NCBI RefSeq assembly: GCF_030812475.1
Contig: NZ_JAUSSR010000003.1
Span: forward strand, 186,001 to 250,000
Length of the DNA: 64,000 nt
Direction: 5' to 3'
Origin: Pseudomonas lini
Lineage (GTDB): Bacteria > Pseudomonadota > Gammaproteobacteria > Pseudomonadales > Pseudomonadaceae
This document shows positions 25,496-34,471 of this stretch, in pieces; position 1 is the first letter of the stretch; each line of letters opens with the position of its first letter. The notes beneath the pieces were generated by a model. It was not told the DNA's origin. It worked only from the letters and a program-made list of their open reading frames with translations, and made no database searches. Made by a program: the position numbers and the translations under genes.

Positions 25496-26917
25496 ATGCC
25501 AGTCGGCAATCACCTGCCTCACGGCGAGACCGCTCAGGGCGGCCCGCTTAAACGCGAACTCGGCGAACGGCATATTCGCTTGATGGCGCTCGGTGCCTGT
25601 ATCGGCGTCGGCCTGTTCCTCGGTTCGGCCAAGGCCATCGAAATGGCCGGCCCGGCCATCATGCTGTCCTACATCATCGGTGGTCTGGCGATCCTGGTGA
25701 TCATGCGCGCCCTCGGCGAGATGGCCGTGCATAACCCGGTCGCCGGCTCCTTCAGCCGATACGCTCAAGACTACCTCGGCCCCCTGGCGGGCTTCCTCAC
25801 CGGCTGGAACTACTGGTTCCTGTGGCTGGTGACCTGCGTCGCGGAAATCACTGCGGTGGCGGTGTATATGGGCGTCTGGTTCCCCGACGTGCCGCGCTGG
25901 ATCTGGGCGCTCGCTGCGTTGGTCAGCATGGGTTCGATCAACTTGATCGCGGTGAAAGCCTTCGGTGAATTCGAGTTCTGGTTCGCCCTGATCAAGATCG
26001 TCACCATCGTTGCGATGGTGGTGGGCGGCATCGGCGTGATCGCGTTCGGTTTCGGCAACGACGGTGTGGCACTGGGAATTTCCAACCTCTGGGCCCATGG
26101 CGGCTTCATGCCCAACGGCGTGCAAGGCGTGTTGATGTCCCTGCAAATGGTGATGTTCGCCTACCTTGGCGTCGAGATGATCGGCCTGACCGCCGGGGAA
26201 GCGAAGAACCCGCAGAAGACCATTCCCAACGCAATCGGCTCGGTGTTCTGGCGGATTCTGCTGTTCTACGTCGGCGCGTTGTTCGTGATCCTGTCGATCT
26301 ACCCGTGGAACGAAATCGGCACCCAGGGCAGCCCGTTCGTGATGACCTTCGAGCGTCTGGGCATCAAGACCGCCGCCGGCATCATCAACTTCGTGGTGAT
26401 CACTGCCGCACTGTCGTCCTGCAACGGCGGCATCTTCAGCACCGGGCGCATGCTTTACAGCCTGGCGCAGAACGGCCAGGCCCCGGCCGGTTTCGCCACG
26501 ACCTCCAGTAATGGCGTGCCGCGCCGTGCGCTGCTGCTGTCGATCGGTGCCTTGTTGCTGGGTGTACTGCTCAACTACCTGGTGCCGGAGAAGGTCTTCG
26601 TCTGGGTCACCGCGATTGCCACCTTTGGCGCGATCTGGACCTGGGTGATGATCCTGCTGGCCCAGCTCAAGTTCCGCAAAGGCCTGAGCGCCAGTGAGCG
26701 TGCCGGCCTGAAATACAAAATGTGGTTGTTCCCGATCAGCTCCTACCTGGCGTTGGCGTTCCTGGTGCTGGTGGTCGGGCTGATGGCGTACTTCCCGGAT
26801 ACCCGCGTGGCACTCTATGTGGGACCTGCGTTCCTGGTGCTGCTAACGGTATTGTTCTACGTGTTCAAGCTGCAACCGACCAATGTGGCGCAAGGTGCGG
26901 TGCGTTCGGCTTCATAA
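25496..26917 (+). CDS. APC-superfamily amino-acid permease (ProY/HutT-like)
   Basis: 473 residues, about twelve transmembrane segments. The N-terminus KRELGERHIRLMALGACIGVGLFLGSAKAI is the amino-acid transporter (AAT) family consensus, with the substrate-binding G-x-G-x-F. Further motifs are GEMAVHNPVAGSFSRYA, FAYLGVEMIGLTAGEAKNP and SIYPWNEIGTQGSPFV, which closely follow the E. coli ProY arrangement; histidine transporters in pseudomonads look alike, so the substrate is left open. It is a proton-coupled inner-membrane importer. The ATG at 25496 has GAGG ten bases upstream; the longer frame to 25376 is not permease-like. A clear terminator follows. Confidence 0.9.
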   Translation: MPVGNHLPHGETAQGGPLKRELGERHIRLMALGACIGVGLFLGSAKAIEMAGPAIMLSYIIGGLAILVIMRALGEMAVHNPVAGSFSRYAQDYLGPLAGFLTGWNYWFLWLVTCVAEITAVAVYMGVWFPDVPRWIWALAALVSMGSINLIAVKAFGEFEFWFALIKIVTIVAMVVGGIGVIAFGFGNDGVALGISNLWAHGGFMPNGVQGVLMSLQMVMFAYLGVEMIGLTAGEAKNPQKTIPNAIGSVFWRILLFYVGALFVILSIYPWNEIGTQGSPFVMTFERLGIKTAAGIINFVVITAALSSCNGGIFSTGRMLYSLAQNGQAPAGFATTSSNGVPRRALLLSIGALLLGVLLNYLVPEKVFVWVTAIATFGAIWTWVMILLAQLKFRKGLSASERAGLKYKMWLFPISSYLALAFLVLVVGLMAYFPDTRVALYVGPAFLVLLTVLFYVFKLQPTNVAQGAVRSAS

Positions 26918-26938
26918 GTTGTCGATACGCTTGAAACG

Positions 26939-26972
26939 CAAAAGCCCCGGTCAAATGATCGGGGCTTTTTGC
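26939..26972 (+). terminator. Rho-independent terminator after the permease
   Basis: Stem AAAAGCCCCG / CGGGGCTTTT with a 10-nt loop followed by T-rich sequence, 22 bp after the permease stop. The flanking A and T runs would let it work in both directions. Confidence 0.92.
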
Positions 26973-27093
26973 ATCAGGGAAAATCAAAAGATCGCAGCGG
27001 CCGTGAGGAACCGCTGGTCCGAAAGAACGTCAAGCCTGTGATTTCTGACAGTAGACAGGTTCAAAGGTTTATGGCGTGAAACGGAGGGGCAGC

Positions 27094-27468
27094 ATGAGGC
27101 GCTTTTGGAAAGGATTTTCCAGCTACACCGTGGTCGGGGTCGCCAATACGCTGATCCACTGGCAAATTTTCTTCCTGCTGAGTGAGGCCGCCGGCTTCAG
27201 TCAGGCCATGAGCAATCTGGTAGCCTTCGGCGTTGCCGCCTCGTTTTCCTTCTACATGAACGCGCTGTATACCTTCGATGCCAAGGCATCGGTCGGCGGT
27301 TATCTTCTATTCTTGGGAGCCATGGGGGCCCTGAGCCTGGGCGTCGGCCATGCCGGTGACGTGTGGCGGTTTCATGGCCTGCTGACCGTGGCCCTGTTTT
27401 CGGCCTTGAGCCTGGTGCTGGGTTTTCTGTTTTCGAAATACGTGGTGTTTCGCGAGCGTGAGCAATGA
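27094..27468 (+). CDS. GtrA-family membrane protein (putative bactoprenol-glucose flippase)
   Basis: 124 residues with four transmembrane segments. The opening [26 protein letters not shown] and the central [13 protein letters not shown] are the GtrA signature (F-x-x-VG-x-x-x-x-x-x-x-x ... N-x-x-x-x-x-F). GtrA proteins are thought to flip undecaprenyl-phosphate-glucose to the periplasm for O-antigen modification. The start at 27094 follows a good GGAGGGG Shine-Dalgarno by three bases; the codon at 27076 would precede that site. It overlaps gtrB by 4 bp (ATGA). Confidence 0.86.
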   Translation: MRRFWKGFSSYTVVGVANTLIHWQIFFLLSEAAGFSQAMSNLVAFGVAASFSFYMNALYTFDAKASVGGYLLFLGAMGALSLGVGHAGDVWRFHGLLTVALFSALSLVLGFLFSKYVVFREREQ

Positions 27469-28406
27469 AAATCTCGTTGATCGTCCCGGTATTCAATGAG
27501 GAGCAGGCGATCGACCTGTTTTATCAAGCGGTCCGGCGTGAGTTGCAACTTGAACAGGTCGAGTTCGAGATCGTGTTCATCAACGATGGCAGTTCCGACC
27601 GCACGGCCGAGCAGATCAAGGCGCTGGCGCGCACCGATGACCAGGTGTTGCTGATCAACTTCTCGCGCAATTTCGGCAAGGAGCCGGCGCTGTTCGCCGG
27701 CCTGGAGTATGCCACCGGCGATGCAGTGATCCCGATGGATGTAGACCTGCAGGATCCGATCAGCGTCGTCCCGCGGTTGATTGAGCAATGGCAGAAAGGC
27801 GCCGATGTAGTGCTCGCCAAACGTCGCGATCGCACCGCCGACGGGTTGTTGAAGCGCCTCAGTGCGGCGCTGTTCTATCAGGTGCTCAACCGTATCGCCT
27901 ACACCCGGATCGAAGAAAACGTCGGTGATTTCCGACTCATGGACCGCAAGGTGGTCGATGTGATTCGCACGCTGCCGGAACACCAGTTGTTCATGAAGGG
28001 CGTGCTGTCGTGGGCCGGATTCACTACGGTGGTCGTGGAGTACGAGCGCGCCGGGCGAGTGGCGGGGCGCAGCAAGTTCAATGGCTGGAAACTGTGGAAC
28101 CTGGCGCTGGAAGGCGTGACCTCCTTCAGCACGGTGCCGCTGCGTTTGTGGACCTATATCGGTGGTGCCATCTCGATCTTCGCGGTGCTGTATGCGGTGT
28201 ACATGGTGCTGGACAAGATCTTCTTCGGCAACAGCGTCCCCGGTTACCCGTCGTTGATGACCGCGATCCTGTTTCTCGGCGGCGTACAGCTGATCGGCAT
28301 CGGCATTCTCGGCGAGTACGTGGGCCGCATCTACATCGAAGCCAAGCATCGGCCGCGCTATGTGGTCAAGGACATCGTCGGCGGCAAAAACCGGCTCGGG
28401 CTTTAG
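27465..28406 (+). CDS. GtrB-type bactoprenol glucosyltransferase
   Basis: 313 residues. A GT2 catalytic domain ([53 protein letters not shown]) is followed by two C-terminal transmembrane segments ([46 protein letters not shown]). It transfers glucose or a related sugar from the UDP-sugar to undecaprenyl phosphate at the cytoplasmic face. It overlaps gtrA and is followed after 1 bp by a GtrII-like transferase, giving a standard three-gene O-antigen modification cassette. It is closely paralogous to the gene at 30121. Confidence 0.92.
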   Translation: MKISLIVPVFNEEQAIDLFYQAVRRELQLEQVEFEIVFINDGSSDRTAEQIKALARTDDQVLLINFSRNFGKEPALFAGLEYATGDAVIPMDVDLQDPISVVPRLIEQWQKGADVVLAKRRDRTADGLLKRLSAALFYQVLNRIAYTRIEENVGDFRLMDRKVVDVIRTLPEHQLFMKGVLSWAGFTTVVVEYERAGRVAGRSKFNGWKLWNLALEGVTSFSTVPLRLWTYIGGAISIFAVLYAVYMVLDKIFFGNSVPGYPSLMTAILFLGGVQLIGIGILGEYVGRIYIEAKHRPRYVVKDIVGGKNRLGL

Positions 28407-28407
28407 C

Positions 28408-29916
28408 ATGGGCCGGTTCAGGCGACTGGTCAGCGATGAATTTGGAAGCCGTCAGGTCTGGCTGTTTTTTCTGCTCGCAGTGCTGGTGTACGTGCTGCCG
28501 CTGATCCTCGCCGACTATCCCTACATCGACGACAACTGGCGTTCGCTCTCGGCCGGCATGGCCTGGGCGGAGCAGGGGCGATTGTTTACCGAGCTGTTTT
28601 ACAACCTGCTGACGTTCGGCAACGGCGCGCCGAACATCTTCCCGTTGCCGCTGTTGATTGCCTCGCTGGCCATGGCCGCGGCACTGACCCGCCTGACATT
28701 TCACTACTACCGGCAGCCGACGCTTGCCTGCTGCCTGGTGGTATTGCCGCTCTGGTACAACCCCTTCTTCCTGCAAAACCTGTCCTATCAATACGACGGC
28801 CCTGCCATGACCTTGAGTCTGGTAGCGGTGATCTACGCAATCACCTTTCGTCACCCCTCGCGCATTTTGCAGTGGCTGGTGCCGTCCTTGCTGGTTGCCC
28901 TGGCGCTGGGGCTGTACCAGGTAAGTTTCAATGTGTTTCTCGGGCTGTGTTGCCTCGAGGCACTCAAAGGCGCCAATGACAGACTGGCCTGGCCCCAGTG
29001 GTGGGGTCTGCTCGGCTGGAAACTGGCGCAGGCGATCCTTGGCTGCCTGATTTACGCCATCAGCGCTTATCCGTTCACCCAACACAGCCGTACTTCCTTG
29101 GTGAACTGGTCGGCGGAGCCGTTGTTGCAACTGCAGATCAATATCGGGCGGGTGCTGGAAAAAGTGGTGCTGCTGTTTCATGGTGGATTTGCCTGGATAT
29201 TCGCCGGGTTATTGCTGTGCGCGGTGGCCGGCTCGATACAGCTGGGGCTCAAGGTCGCGACACGTCAGGACAGCCCGGGGAGGAACCTGCTGATCGGCCT
29301 GATCTGCGTACTGACCGTGCCGGTGCTGATGCTGCTGGTGTCGGGGATGGCTTTGTTTTTCCGCGATTTCAACGAAGGGGCCCGGACGCTGATGGGTTTC
29401 GCGGTGCTGTTGCTGCTGTTGTTCTATTTGAGCCACCTGGCATTGGCACACCTCCACGAGCGGCTGCCGCTGCTGCTGGTGATTCCCCTGCTGTCGATGC
29501 TGTCTTTATCGTATGCCTACGGTCGGGTACTGACGGTGCAGAAAGTCTTCGCGTCCAGCGCGGTATCCAGCATGGCGTACGACATTGCATCCCGTAAGGA
29601 ATTGCGCGAGGCCAAGCGCATCTACCTGTCGGTGACCTATTCCGATCGCTGGCTATTGGGTGCTGCGGGTTCGTTCAAGCAGATGCCGGTGTTGCACTAC
29701 CTGCTGAACATCGACTTTTTGGTGATGGCCGAAAACCTGCCGAAACTGGGCATCACCAACGTGGTGTCCGAGAGGGATCGACGCAATGCAACCAGGGTCG
29801 GGTATCAGGGTTACGCCCCGTTCCTGGAGAACCGGTACTACCGGATTTATCTGTTGGGCGACTACGGTTTCATCGTCATGAAAGAGCCCGCCCCGATCAA
29901 GGTGCTGCACTGGTGA
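28408..29916 (+). CDS. GtrII-type polytopic glycosyltransferase (Glucos_trans_II-like)
   Basis: 502 residues, about ten hydrophobic segments and a soluble C-terminal tail. The N-terminal YPYIDDNWRS in the first periplasmic loop (acidic D-D motif) and LYQVSFNVFLGLCCLEAL match serotype-specific glucosyltransferases of the GtrII/Glucos_trans_II family. These move the sugar from the lipid carrier onto O-antigen in the periplasm. The start ATG 28408 is two bases beyond the gtrB stop; the in-frame codon at 28360 lies inside gtrB. The acceptor and the sugar cannot be deduced. Confidence 0.82.
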   Translation: MGRFRRLVSDEFGSRQVWLFFLLAVLVYVLPLILADYPYIDDNWRSLSAGMAWAEQGRLFTELFYNLLTFGNGAPNIFPLPLLIASLAMAAALTRLTFHYYRQPTLACCLVVLPLWYNPFFLQNLSYQYDGPAMTLSLVAVIYAITFRHPSRILQWLVPSLLVALALGLYQVSFNVFLGLCCLEALKGANDRLAWPQWWGLLGWKLAQAILGCLIYAISAYPFTQHSRTSLVNWSAEPLLQLQINIGRVLEKVVLLFHGGFAWIFAGLLLCAVAGSIQLGLKVATRQDSPGRNLLIGLICVLTVPVLMLLVSGMALFFRDFNEGARTLMGFAVLLLLLFYLSHLALAHLHERLPLLLVIPLLSMLSLSYAYGRVLTVQKVFASSAVSSMAYDIASRKELREAKRIYLSVTYSDRWLLGAAGSFKQMPVLHYLLNIDFLVMAENLPKLGITNVVSERDRRNATRVGYQGYAPFLENRYYRIYLLGDYGFIVMKEPAPIKVLHW

Positions 29917-30058
29917 AGCGCGATGATCCGTGGCTCACCACTCGATCAACCGGTCGCGCGTTGACCTGAAATGCTTGCCTGCCTGTTATTTGTGACAGTA
30001 GACCGGCACTCGCGCCGGTTCTACCCTGAAGTTGTCGAAACGCAACCAGGGAAGTGTC

Positions 30059-30124
30059 ATGAAGGACTTGGAAAAAGGATTCTCCAGCGACACGGTTGTA
30101 GTGTTTTGTGAGTGCGCGGCATGA
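30059..30124 (+). pseudogene. Collapsed gtrA remnant (21 codons, in frame)
   Basis: Reads MKDLEKGFSSDTVV at the start, against [14 protein letters not shown] of the intact gtrA at 27094. It ends VVFCECAA, against VVFREREQ at the intact gene's end. The middle, about 100 codons, is gone but the frame is preserved. The stop still overlaps the next gtrB start as ATGA, exactly as in the intact cassette. Upstream, GTGACAGTAGACCGG resembles TGACAGTAGACAGG before the intact gtrA, so the duplication included the promoter region. It may now serve only as a leader for translational coupling. Confidence 0.8.
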
Positions 30125-31068
30125 AGGTTTCATTGATCGTTCCAGTCTTCAATGAAGAGAAGGCCATCGAGGTGTTTTATCAGGCCGTGCGCCAGGACCC
30201 GGGCTTGCGCGAGTATCAGGTTGAAATCGTGTTCATCGACGATGGCAGCAGCGATGGAACATCCGATCTGGTCCAAGGGATCGCCTTGGTCGACAGCGAC
30301 GTGATACTGATCAATTTCTCGCGCAACTTTGGCAAGGAGCCGGCGCTATTCGCGGGTCTGGAATACGCCAGTGGCGATGTGATTATCCCAATGGATGTGG
30401 ACCTGCAAGATCCGATCGACGTCATTCCCCGACTCATCGCAGAATGGAAAAACGGCGCTGAAGTCGTGTTGGCCAAACGCCGCAGTCGTGCGTGCGATAG
30501 CTATATCAAACGCCATGGCGCGGCGATCTTCTACCACTTGCTCAAGCGCATTTCTTTCACGCCCATCGAAGAAAACGTCGGCGACTTTCGATTGATGGAC
30601 CACAAGGTGGTGGACGTCATCAAGACCCTGCCCGAACAACAGCTATTCATGAAAGGTGTGCTGGCATGGGCCGGTTTTCGCACGGTCGTCATTGAGTACG
30701 ACCGAGCGTCGCGAACGAAGGGCAAGAGTAAGTTCAACGGCTGGAAACTGTGGAACCTGGCGCTGGAAGGCATTACCTCGTTCAGTACGGTGCCATTGCG
30801 GTTATGGAGTTACGTTGGCGGCGCCATTTCGCTGCTGGCGCTGGCCTGTGGGGCTTTTATGCTGCTGGACAAACTTGTGTATGGAAATGAAGTGCCCGGT
30901 TTTCCTTCGCTGATCACGGCAATTCTGTTTCTGGGAGGGGTGCAACTGGTCGGGATTGGCGTCATGGGGGAATACATCGGCAGGATTTACATGGAAACCA
31001 AGCATCGGCCCAGGTATGTGGTCAGGAGTGTCGTGAAGGGTGATGCCTTGAACAATGAGCACACGTAG
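30121..31068 (+). CDS. Second GtrB-type bactoprenol glycosyltransferase (paralogue)
   Basis: 315 residues from ATG 30121. It matches the 27465 gene along its length: [91 protein letters not shown], and two C-terminal transmembrane helices. All GT2 metal and nucleotide motifs are intact. No third transferase gene follows it and its gtrA partner is collapsed, so it either serves the upstream flippase or acts with another O-antigen or lipid A modification enzyme elsewhere. It ends with a polar tail [11 protein letters not shown]. Confidence 0.9.
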   Translation: MKVSLIVPVFNEEKAIEVFYQAVRQDPGLREYQVEIVFIDDGSSDGTSDLVQGIALVDSDVILINFSRNFGKEPALFAGLEYASGDVIIPMDVDLQDPIDVIPRLIAEWKNGAEVVLAKRRSRACDSYIKRHGAAIFYHLLKRISFTPIEENVGDFRLMDHKVVDVIKTLPEQQLFMKGVLAWAGFRTVVIEYDRASRTKGKSKFNGWKLWNLALEGITSFSTVPLRLWSYVGGAISLLALACGAFMLLDKLVYGNEVPGFPSLITAILFLGGVQLVGIGVMGEYIGRIYMETKHRPRYVVRSVVKGDALNNEHT

Positions 31069-31113
31069 TTGAAAGGAGAAGGCGACCTCAAGCCTTGCAG
31101 CGCATCTGAAGAC

Positions 31114-31208
31114 GCCTTCGCCGGCAAGCCGGCTCCTACAGGGTTTGGCGTTGACCACAATGCATCGGCACGCTGGTGATCATGTAGGAGCCGGCTTGCC
31201 GGCGAAGA
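31114..31208. repeat. REP pair (CCGGCTTGCCGGCGAA type), inverted order
   Basis: CGCCGGCAAGCCGGCTCCTACA at the left and CATGTAGGAGCCGGCTTGCC at the right. The two elements face in the opposite sense to most REPINs in this window (CTCCTACA ends point inwards). Confidence 0.85.
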
Positions 31209-31256
31209 GGCCCTCAAGGCTTGCGCCGTCTTTAAGGATATCTTCGCGGATCGGTT

Positions 31257-32663
31257 TCAGGCAGCCGGTTTCGTTTGGTGTATGGGTAACTCAACCCTGA
31301 ACGTGGTCCCTGCACCCACCTCACTGCGCACCGAAATCTCCCCCCGGTGCTTCTTCACGATGCCATACGACAGCGACAAGCCCAGCCCCGTCCCCTGGCC
31401 CACCGGCTTGGTGGTGAAGAACGGGTCGAAGATTTTCTGCAGGGTCTGTGGCGCGATGCCGGCGCCGGTGTCTTGCACCTCGATCCACACCTTTGCAGCT
31501 TCATGCCCGGTGCGCAGGGTGAGGGTGCCGCGTTCCGGGCCGATGGCCTGGGAGGCGTTGACGATCAGGTTCATGAACACCTGGTTGATCTGCGAAGGCA
31601 GACACTCGATGTCGGGCAGCGCCTGATACTCCTTGATCACATCGGCCTTGTACTTGAGTTCGTTGGCGACGATGTTCAGCGTCGACTCGATGCCCTGTTG
31701 CAGGCTGACCCATTGCCATTCCTGGTTGGAGTCCACGCGGGAGAAATCCTTGAGGTCCTTGACGATCTGACTGACCCGGTTGATGCCGTCCTTGGATTCC
31801 TTGATCAACAGCGGAATGTCGTCGCGCAGGAACTCCAGTTCGACCCGTTCGCGCAGCTGTTGCAAGTGCTCGACAAGCTCGCTGGAGCCGATGGCCTCTT
31901 CGGCATCGCGATAGGCGTCGAGCATTTCCTGCAACTGTTTGAAGTAGCCATCGAGGGTGCCGAGGTTGGAAGAAATAAAGCCGATGGGATTGTTGATTTC
32001 ATGGGCGACACCCGCCGCGAGTTGACCCAGTGAAGCAAGTTTTTCCGATTGCACCAGTTGAGATTCAAGCTGTTTGCGTTCGTCGATTTCCCGCTGCAGC
32101 TCAACGCTGGTTTCGGTGAGTTGCCGGGTTCGGCGGTCGACCATCTGCTCCAGTTGGTCGACCTGCATGCTGGCCCGTTCGGTCATCTCCCATTTGGTCA
32201 GCAGGGTGTTGGCCATCTGCTGCACTTCAATATTGTCGAACGGCTTTTTCAGAATCAGTAAGCGGTCGTGGGCCTGCAAGCGGTCGAGCAGTTCATCCCA
32301 GGAATAGTCGGAATAGGCGGTGCACACCACCACCTGCAGGCGCGGGTCCTGCTGCCACAGGTATTCAATGGTCTGCGCGCCATCCCAGCCCTCGGGCATG
32401 CGCATGTCGACAAAGGCCAGGGCGTAAGGACGGTGCTCCTGCAGGGCCCATTTGAGCTTTCCGAGCCCCTCCTGGCCACCGTACGCCGAATCCAGCTCGA
32501 ACACCGCGCTGGCGGTTTTGACTTCCCGGCCGAACAGCGTCGCTTCCATCTCGTCCAGCTCGACGGTCAGCGCCGGCGTCGGCATGAGAATCTTGCGAAA
32601 ATCCACATGGATGGACGGTGTATCGTCGATCAGCAGAATACGCCGGTTCGAACGCTCGCTCAT
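31257..32663 (-). CDS. REC-histidine kinase hybrid protein
   Basis: 468 residues with no membrane segment. The N-terminal receiver domain (RRILLIDDTPSIHVDFRKIL, phosphoacceptor Asp86 in AFVDMRMPEGWDG, LLILKKPFD) is followed by a coiled linker (about 160-205), a HisKA dimerisation box (SLGQLAAGVAHEINNPIGFI, His about 221) and an HATPase domain (NQVFMNLIVNASQAI, DTGAGI, GTGLGLSLSYGIV). The receiver carries about 30 extra residues between helix 1 and the phospho-Asp strand, as in the two c-di-GMP regulators of the operon. It overlaps the upstream kinase by ATGA. The output partner is probably the divergent REC-HD protein or the c-di-GMP pair (inference). Confidence 0.9.
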   Translation of the reverse strand: MSERSNRRILLIDDTPSIHVDFRKILMPTPALTVELDEMEATLFGREVKTASAVFELDSAYGGQEGLGKLKWALQEHRPYALAFVDMRMPEGWDGAQTIEYLWQQDPRLQVVVCTAYSDYSWDELLDRLQAHDRLLILKKPFDNIEVQQMANTLLTKWEMTERASMQVDQLEQMVDRRTRQLTETSVELQREIDERKQLESQLVQSEKLASLGQLAAGVAHEINNPIGFISSNLGTLDGYFKQLQEMLDAYRDAEEAIGSSELVEHLQQLRERVELEFLRDDIPLLIKESKDGINRVSQIVKDLKDFSRVDSNQEWQWVSLQQGIESTLNIVANELKYKADVIKEYQALPDIECLPSQINQVFMNLIVNASQAIGPERGTLTLRTGHEAAKVWIEVQDTGAGIAPQTLQKIFDPFFTTKPVGQGTGLGLSLSYGIVKKHRGEISVRSEVGAGTTFRVELPIHQTKPAA

Positions 32664-34471
32664 GCATGCTCCGGAACGACTTTAAGCGGGATCTGCAAGG
32701 TGAACAGCGCGCCTTTGCCCGGGCCGTCGCTATGGGCGGTAAGGTGGCCGTTCATCTCGATGGCGGCCAGGGCGCAGCTGTGCAGGCCGAATCCGTGGCC
32801 TTCCTTGCGGGTGGTGAAACCGTGGGCAAAGATGCGCGTCATGTTCTCCTCGGCGATGCCTTCGCCGTCGTCCTTGACGCTGACTTGCAGGATCGAATCC
32901 TCGACTATTTTTACCCCAAGCGTCATTTGCCGCGGATGATTGCCCGGATCGGACATGGCGTACTTGGCGTTGCTGATCAGGTTGATCAGGATCAGTAGCA
33001 GCCGGTGCTTGTCGCCCATGACCTGCGGCACTTCACTGTACTCCTTGATGACCTTGACGTGATGCCGGGTCAAGGCGCCTGCGTTCATGCGCAGGGCGTC
33101 TTCAAGCAATTCGCTGATGTACAGCGGTTCCATCAGGTTGTTGGCGCCGGCATAGGATTGCTGGGTGGCGACGATGTCCTTGATGTGGTCGACACTTTTG
33201 CTCAGCTGCGCCAGCTCTTCGGTCATGCCTTGTTGTTCCAGGGCAATCGCATCCACCAGTTGATTGAGATAGCCGGGCAGCAATTTGCCTTTCTCGTCCT
33301 GGGTGAGAAAGGTGCCAAGGTCGCCTGGATGCCCGTTGATCAGCTGCATGGCCTTGCCCAGGCCCTGGGCCTTGCTGGCGCGCAGTTTGCGGCTGACCAG
33401 GTCGGCGGAAATATTCACGCTGTTGAGCACGTTGCCGACGTTGTGCAACACGTTGGTGGCGATTTCGGCCATGCCGGCCTGGCGCGCGGTGTCGAGCAGC
33501 TCGCTCTGGGTGTCCTTGAGTTCGCGGGTGCGCTCTTCCACCCGCACTTCAAGATCGTCGTTGGCGGTTTGCAGGGCGTTGTTGACGCGCTGGATCACCG
33601 TGAAACTGCGCATCAGGTGAATCGCCAGGTACACCAGCAACAGGACCAGCAGGACTGAAAACACCAGCATGTAGAAGTGATAGCGCTGGTCGACCGCATC
33701 GGCCCGCTGCTGGTCGGTGTTCAGCAGGCCGGTGATGGCGTCCAGGCGTTCGGCCACGGGAATGGCTTCGATGTTCTGCAGCAGCCGATTCACCACCGGT
33801 TGCTCGCGCAGGATCAGGGAAATGTGGTTGCTCAGAATATCGATCGGACTGTGGAACTGTTCAGGCAGGCGCTCTTTGTTGACCGCCAGTTTACTCAGCC
33901 CGAGCAGGATGTCGGCCGCTTTGTCGTCGGAGGTGACCTGGGCGAATTCCAGGCTGCTGAGCAGCAAATCGTAGGTGTCGGTGGCGATGTTCTGCAGTTG
34001 CAGTTTGTCGCCGTCCACCAATTGCCCAAGCTGTTCCTGAATGTCGTCCTCAGCCGTGGGCAGGAACGCCAGCGAGTTGCGCAACACCGCGTTGTGCGAC
34101 TTGAACTGTTCCACCAGCCGGGTCTTTTCCTTGAGGGTTTCCTGATAGGCGTCATGGCTGGCGCGCCAGGTCGGCGAGTCGTTGCGGCCGTGGCTGGACT
34201 CCATCGTATCGAAGCGTTGCCACAACTCAGTCATCTCTGTCAGCGGTGCGACCAGCGGATCATAGTTGTGGCTGATGGCGATCCTGGCCTTGAGAATCTC
34301 GGTTTCCCACTGGGCATTCAACTGTTTGATCCGCCCGATCAGGTCCCGGGACTCGGTGTAGGTCGTGGTCTGGTTCGAGTTGGATTTGAGGTACAGGAAC
34401 AGCAGCGTCGAGGCCAGCATCACGGCGACGATGCCCAGCAGCGCCAGGTTGCGGCGGTGAGAAATCCTCAT
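32660..34471 (-). CDS. Membrane sensor histidine kinase with long periplasmic helical domain
   Basis: 603 residues. Transmembrane segment 1 (LALLGIVAVMLASTLLFLYL, about 8-27) and segment 2 (FYMLVFSVLLVLLLVYLAI, about 255-275) enclose a 230-residue mostly helical periplasmic domain rich in E/Q/L, of the DAHL-like type. The cytoplasmic part has a coiled segment (DDLEVRVEERTRELKDTQSEL), an atypical H-box (EIATNVLHNVGNVLNSVN) and an HATPase domain (LLLILINLISNAKYAM, KDDGEGI, HGFGLHSCALA). Its start overlaps the stop of the cytochrome c peroxidase gene, and its stop overlaps the REC-kinase start, both as ATGA. The periplasmic domain may sense the state of that haem protein (inference). Confidence 0.87.
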   Translation of the reverse strand: MRISHRRNLALLGIVAVMLASTLLFLYLKSNSNQTTTYTESRDLIGRIKQLNAQWETEILKARIAISHNYDPLVAPLTEMTELWQRFDTMESSHGRNDSPTWRASHDAYQETLKEKTRLVEQFKSHNAVLRNSLAFLPTAEDDIQEQLGQLVDGDKLQLQNIATDTYDLLLSSLEFAQVTSDDKAADILLGLSKLAVNKERLPEQFHSPIDILSNHISLILREQPVVNRLLQNIEAIPVAERLDAITGLLNTDQQRADAVDQRYHFYMLVFSVLLVLLLVYLAIHLMRSFTVIQRVNNALQTANDDLEVRVEERTRELKDTQSELLDTARQAGMAEIATNVLHNVGNVLNSVNISADLVSRKLRASKAQGLGKAMQLINGHPGDLGTFLTQDEKGKLLPGYLNQLVDAIALEQQGMTEELAQLSKSVDHIKDIVATQQSYAGANNLMEPLYISELLEDALRMNAGALTRHHVKVIKEYSEVPQVMGDKHRLLLILINLISNAKYAMSDPGNHPRQMTLGVKIVEDSILQVSVKDDGEGIAEENMTRIFAHGFTTRKEGHGFGLHSCALAAIEMNGHLTAHSDGPGKGALFTLQIPLKVVPEHA

